NCBI GenBank assembly: GCA_900321365.1
Contig: ONVT01000250.1
Span: 1 to 9,684 of the forward strand
DNA: 9,684 bases
Direction: 5' to 3'
Source: an uncultured Eubacteriales bacterium
Lineage (GTDB): Bacteria; Bacillota_A; Clostridia; Lachnospirales; Lachnospiraceae
Under the pieces are notes generated by a model. It was not told the origin of the DNA and searched no databases. It saw only the letters and a program-made list of their open reading frames with translations. Position numbers and translations under genes: made by a program. Of the stretch, positions 7,512 through 9,684 are shown one piece after another. Numbering within the stretch: the stretch's first letter is position 1; every line of letters begins with the position of its first letter.

Positions 7512-8624
7512 TCAGTACAGCTGGTATCCGTTCGGATTGATCGAGTACTCGTAGCGCTTGAGAAGGTCGATGTTCGCGATCTCCACGCTGTTGAACACCT
7601 GGTCGGAGAATGAGGAGGCAGGTATGGTCGGGTTGTACCAGCTTTTGCTGCAGAAGTAATCCCACAGCTCCTGGGACTGGAAGATATAGCCGCGGCGCGC
7701 GTAGATCTCATTGCGCGCGTAGCACATCTGCTGGAGGGAAAGCGCCGACACCTCCGCATCGGTCAGGTAACGGACCGCGCTGTCGTAGAAGATATAGTCA
7801 CTGTCCGCCGGTCGGGGCAGTGTTCCCGTGTAATAGCATCCGATGTTCTGGTAGGTATATCCCGGCTGGTCCAGAGCGTAGCCTCCCGGAGCGAGAGCAT
7901 ATTCTTTCTGCTGCAGCAGCGCAATGTTCGCAACCTCATACTCGTTGAAAACAGAATCACTGAAGGTGGAAGCATCCGCCGTTCCCCGGTACCAGTTTTT
8001 CTGGTTGAAGTAGTCTGACAGCTCGGTGGAAACGAAAATATAGCCGTGGCGCGCGTAGATCTCGTTCTTCGCGTAACACAGCTCCTGTGCACTGAGCGTG
8101 CTCAGGTCAGCATCCGTGAGATATCTCGAGTTGCTGTCATAGAAAATATAGGTGTTGGGGTTCACATAATACTGGGCGTTCCCGGCTGAACTCAGGAACT
8201 GCCTGACCACATCATAGCTGTAGCCGTTCCCGTCCAGGGCATACATGCCAAGTGACGCCTCCACATCACTCAACATCTGGACATTCGCCGTCTCGTACTG
8301 GTTCAGCATGGCATCCGAAAACTGGTCCGGCGTGTAGATCGGCGTATACCAGTACTGCATATTGAACCAGTTCTGCAGCTCGGGAGAGACAAACTGTCTG
8401 CCATTGCGCGCGTAGATCTCATTCTTCGCGTAGCACACGACCTGCGCCGGCCAGCCGGCAACCGCGCTCTGATCCAGATAGGTATAGCTGCTGGTCGGGA
8501 GCAGGTATCCGTACGTCTGGTCAGCACGCACCCGCGATCCTCCCATAAGCATCAGGCATATAAGCCCGGCCGCCATCAGGAGCAGAATCCGTCGATGATC
8601 TGTGACTGCTCTCTCTTTCTTCAT
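7512..8624 (-). CDS. Secreted protein with three YARHG domain repeats, function unknown
   Basis: This 370-residue protein has a Sec-type signal peptide: a basic start (MKKERAV..HRR), a hydrophobic core at about 13-28, and a likely cleavage after VRA (residue 34). No lipobox is evident, so it should be released or wall-associated. The mature part is three copies of a module repeating every 118-119 residues. Each copy has a Tyr/Leu-rich lead (YIFYDS..RYLTDA in copies 2 and 3), then CYA[KR]NEIYAR followed by a YARHG-type signature, an aromatic stretch (WF, YF or W-Y), FSD..[FL]N..E.AN and a short leucine segment. The signatures are YARNG at 71-75, YARHG at 190-194 and YARRG at 308-312. YARHG is a recognised extracellular domain of unknown function in bacteria. 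No enzyme motif, sortase signal or C-terminal membrane segment is visible. The start at 8624 has AGGAGG 10 nt upstream. The gene appears to have its own promoter and does not look functionally tied to valS or addBA. A role in binding the cell surface or envelope is only a guess. Confidence 0.88.
   Translation of the reverse strand: MKKERAVTDHRRILLLMAAGLICLMLMGGSRVRADQTYGYLLPTSSYTYLDQSAVAGWPAQVVCYAKNEIYARNGRQFVSPELQNWFNMQYWYTPIYTPDQFSDAMLNQYETANVQMLSDVEASLGMYALDGNGYSYDVVRQFLSSAGNAQYYVNPNTYIFYDSNSRYLTDADLSTLSAQELCYAKNEIYARHGYIFVSTELSDYFNQKNWYRGTADASTFSDSVFNEYEVANIALLQQKEYALAPGGYALDQPGYTYQNIGCYYTGTLPRPADSDYIFYDSAVRYLTDAEVSALSLQQMCYARNEIYARRGYIFQSQELWDYFCSKSWYNPTIPASSFSDQVFNSVEIANIDLLKRYEYSINPNGYQLY
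7695..8437 (-). repeat. Three near-identical 32-nt DNA blocks within the YARHG gene
   Basis: The blocks lie at 7695-7726, 8049-8080 and 8406-8437, spaced 354 and 357 nt apart, exactly 118 and 119 codons. Each encodes the start of the domain signature, CYA[KR]NEIYAR. By eye the first and third differ at 3 of 32 bases and the second and third at 2 of 32. The surrounding repeat sequence is much more diverged at the protein level. This shows duplication of the module. Confidence 0.8.
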
Positions 8625-8634
8625 AACGCGTCTT

Positions 8635-8640
8635 CCTCCT
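8635..8640 (-). promoter_or_regulatory. Ribosome binding site of the YARHG gene
   Basis: The minus strand reads AGGAGG followed by a 10-nt spacer to the ATG at 8624. The spacer is slightly long but workable; the signal peptide begins directly at this ATG, and no better start lies nearby. Confidence 0.7.
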
Positions 8641-8683
8641 CGGTTTCACAGAAGCCTCTCATCCGGCTGTCTGTAGTGGCTTT

Positions 8684-8712
8684 ATTGTACCACCCTCAGG
8701 GGGGACATTTCG
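8684..8712 (-). promoter_or_regulatory. Predicted extended -10 promoter of the YARHG gene
   Basis: The minus strand has TGGTACAAT (8692-8684): a TACAAT box, 5 of 6 to consensus, with the TGn extension. The hexamer 17 nt upstream, CGAAAT at 8712-8707, is a poor -35, as is common for extended -10 promoters. The spacer holds a small palindrome, CCCTGAGGG (8701-8693), which might be an operator half or simply chance. The leader to the ATG would be about 53 nt. Confidence 0.5.
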
Positions 8713-8743
8713 AACTCTGTCATTCTAATATTCTGAATTTTTT

Positions 8744-8789
8744 CTTAAGGAGCTGTCACGAAATTACTTGTGCTTATTGCGCAGGATTT
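8744..8789 (-). repeat. Intergenic repeat, copy 2 (immediately after valS)
   Basis: This is the inverted partner of the repeat at 41-85. On the minus strand it starts at the last base of the valS TGA stop codon and reads AAATCCTGCGCAAT, a variable AAGC, ACAAGTAATTT, then CGTGACAGCTCCTTAAG. CAC and GTG flank the AAGTAATTT core and could form a very small stem. It takes the place where a valS terminator would be expected, but there is no GC-rich stem followed by a T run. Confidence 0.7.
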
Positions 8790-9684
8790 CATCGGTTCAG
8801 CTGCGCAAGCCGCTCCGCGACCTGTGCCATCAGCTGCTCGTATCTGGAGAGCTTCTTCTTCTCCTCCTCCACCTTCGACTCCGGTGCCCGGGAGAGGAAC
8901 TTCTCATTGTGGAGCATGCCCAGTGAGCGCTTCAGCTCGCCTTCGAGACGCTTCTTCTCCTTCATGAGCCGCTCAATCTCCTTTTCGATGTCCACCAGTT
9001 CCTCCATCGGGATAAAGATCGAAGCATTGTGAATCAGGGTGGAGACCGCATCCTCCGCGATCCCCGAGCGGTCTTCGCGGACCACCACCTCCGACGCGGA
9101 AGCGAGAGAGGCAAAGAAGAGAGTGTCCTTGACGAAGATCTCCCTCGTCTTCTCATCCTTCGAGACCACGAAGACCCTGGCCTTTCTGGAGGGCGGTACA
9201 TTCATGGAAGTGCGGACCGCGCGGATGGCACGGACTGCCTCCTTAATCGTCTCGATCTCGGTCTCTTCCTCTGAGAAGTTCCATTCCTCCTTATAGACCG
9301 GCCAGTCAGAAACCATGATGGAATCCTCCGTGTCAAGCACCGACTGGTAGAGTGTCTCCGTGATGAACGGCATAAACGGATGAAGGAGCTTAAGCGCCTG
9401 CACCAGCGTGGTCTTCAGCGTCCACAGGGCACTGCTCCTGGTTTCCTCACCGTCCAGATACAGGCGCGGCTTCACCATCTCGATGTACCAGTCACAGAAC
9501 TCGTCCCACAGGAAGTCATAGACCTTCTGTACGGCGATGCCCAGCTCGAACTTGTCCATGTTCTCGGTGACCTCTTTCGCGAGGGTGTTTACCTTCGACA
9601 GGATCCAGCGGTCCGCGTTCGTCAGCATCTTCGGGTCGATCTGTTCCGGCACCTCACTCTTATCGAGATTCATCAATATGAATC
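8789..9684 (-). CDS. valS: Valyl-tRNA synthetase, C-terminal part (5' end outside the window)
   Basis: ValS charges tRNA-Val with valine in the cytoplasm. Only about the last 297 codons are present: the frame is open to the window edge, and upstream of the first apparent start the codons read Phe-Ile, giving FILMNL, as expected inside ValS. The catalytic HIGH and KMSKS motifs and the editing domain must lie beyond the edge. What is seen is the class I anticodon-binding domain (ADRWILSKVN, then FELGIAVQKVYDFLWDEFCDWYIEMVK, split here as FELGIAVQKVYDFLW and DEFCDWYIEMVK), the LLHPFMPFITETLYQ segment typical of Val/Leu/Ile synthetases, and a charged C-terminal coiled coil (from about VDIEKEIERLMKEKKRLE to the end) that is characteristic of ValS and contacts tRNA. 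The gene ends with TGA at 8791-8789. No folC follows, although valS-folC is a common order in Firmicutes. No canonical terminator was seen after it; an intergenic repeat starts inside the stop codon. Confidence 0.96.
   Translation of the reverse strand, partial: FILMNLDKSEVPEQIDPKMLTNADRWILSKVNTLAKEVTENMDKFELGIAVQKVYDFLWDEFCDWYIEMVKPRLYLDGEETRSSALWTLKTTLVQALKLLHPFMPFITETLYQSVLDTEDSIMVSDWPVYKEEWNFSEEETEIETIKEAVRAIRAVRTSMNVPPSRKARVFVVSKDEKTREIFVKDTLFFASLASASEVVVREDRSGIAEDAVSTLIHNASIFIPMEELVDIEKEIERLMKEKKRLEGELKRSLGMLHNEKFLSRAPESKVEEEKKKLSRYEQLMAQVAERLAQLNR

Noticed and set aside
7695..8437. Regularly spaced near-identical blocks as a possible CRISPR array
   Set aside because: The spacing is about 355 nt, an exact codon multiple, and the blocks lie within one continuous reading frame encoding protein modules.
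8693..8701. CCCTGAGGG palindrome in the YARHG promoter spacer as a repressor site
   Set aside because: It has only 4-bp arms and no second copy was seen nearby; too short to call an operator.
8789..9676. valS starting at a TTG at 9676 as a short complete protein
   Set aside because: The frame stays open upstream to the window edge and encodes FILMNL, as expected inside ValS; the N-terminal catalytic part is simply cut off by the window.

Overview
The window is a stretch of a fairly GC-rich chromosome in which every convincing gene lies on the minus strand. Reading in the direction of transcription, from high to low coordinates, it holds the 3' end of valS (valyl-tRNA synthetase), a secreted protein with three YARHG repeats, and the two-gene addB-addA operon for the AddAB helicase-nuclease. 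AddAB in place of RecBCD, strong AGGAGG-type ribosome binding sites and the overall style of the proteins point to a Firmicute. A GC-rich Clostridia/Lachnospiraceae-type genome is the best guess, but this is inference and no genus is claimed.

Region by region: bases 1-88 hold the tail of a probable rho-independent terminator for an unseen plus-strand gene to the left, then a copy of a roughly 45-nt intergenic repeat that ends at the 3' end of addA. Bases 89-7334 are addA and addB, which overlap by 8 nt and are translationally linked. Bases 7335-7511 form a compact intergenic region with a 22-bp hairpin that carries a good sigma-A-like promoter for addB inside it, plus a smaller inverted repeat and a short direct repeat. 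Bases 7512-8624 are the YARHG protein, preceded by its own extended -10 promoter. Bases 8744-8789 are a second, inverted copy of the repeat seen at 41-85, starting inside the valS stop codon. Bases 8789-9684 are the last 297 or so codons of valS.

AddA and AddB act together: they form one heterodimer that resects double-strand DNA breaks for RecA-dependent recombination. All helicase motifs of AddA, both nuclease centres and the four iron-sulfur cysteines of AddB are present, so the complex looks functional. The YARHG protein and valS have no evident functional tie to it and appear to be separate transcription units.

I found no sign of a new defence system, mobile element or CRISPR array. The observations most worth following are the inverted pair of intergenic repeats, the hairpin fused with the addB promoter, and the near-identical DNA blocks inside the YARHG gene.
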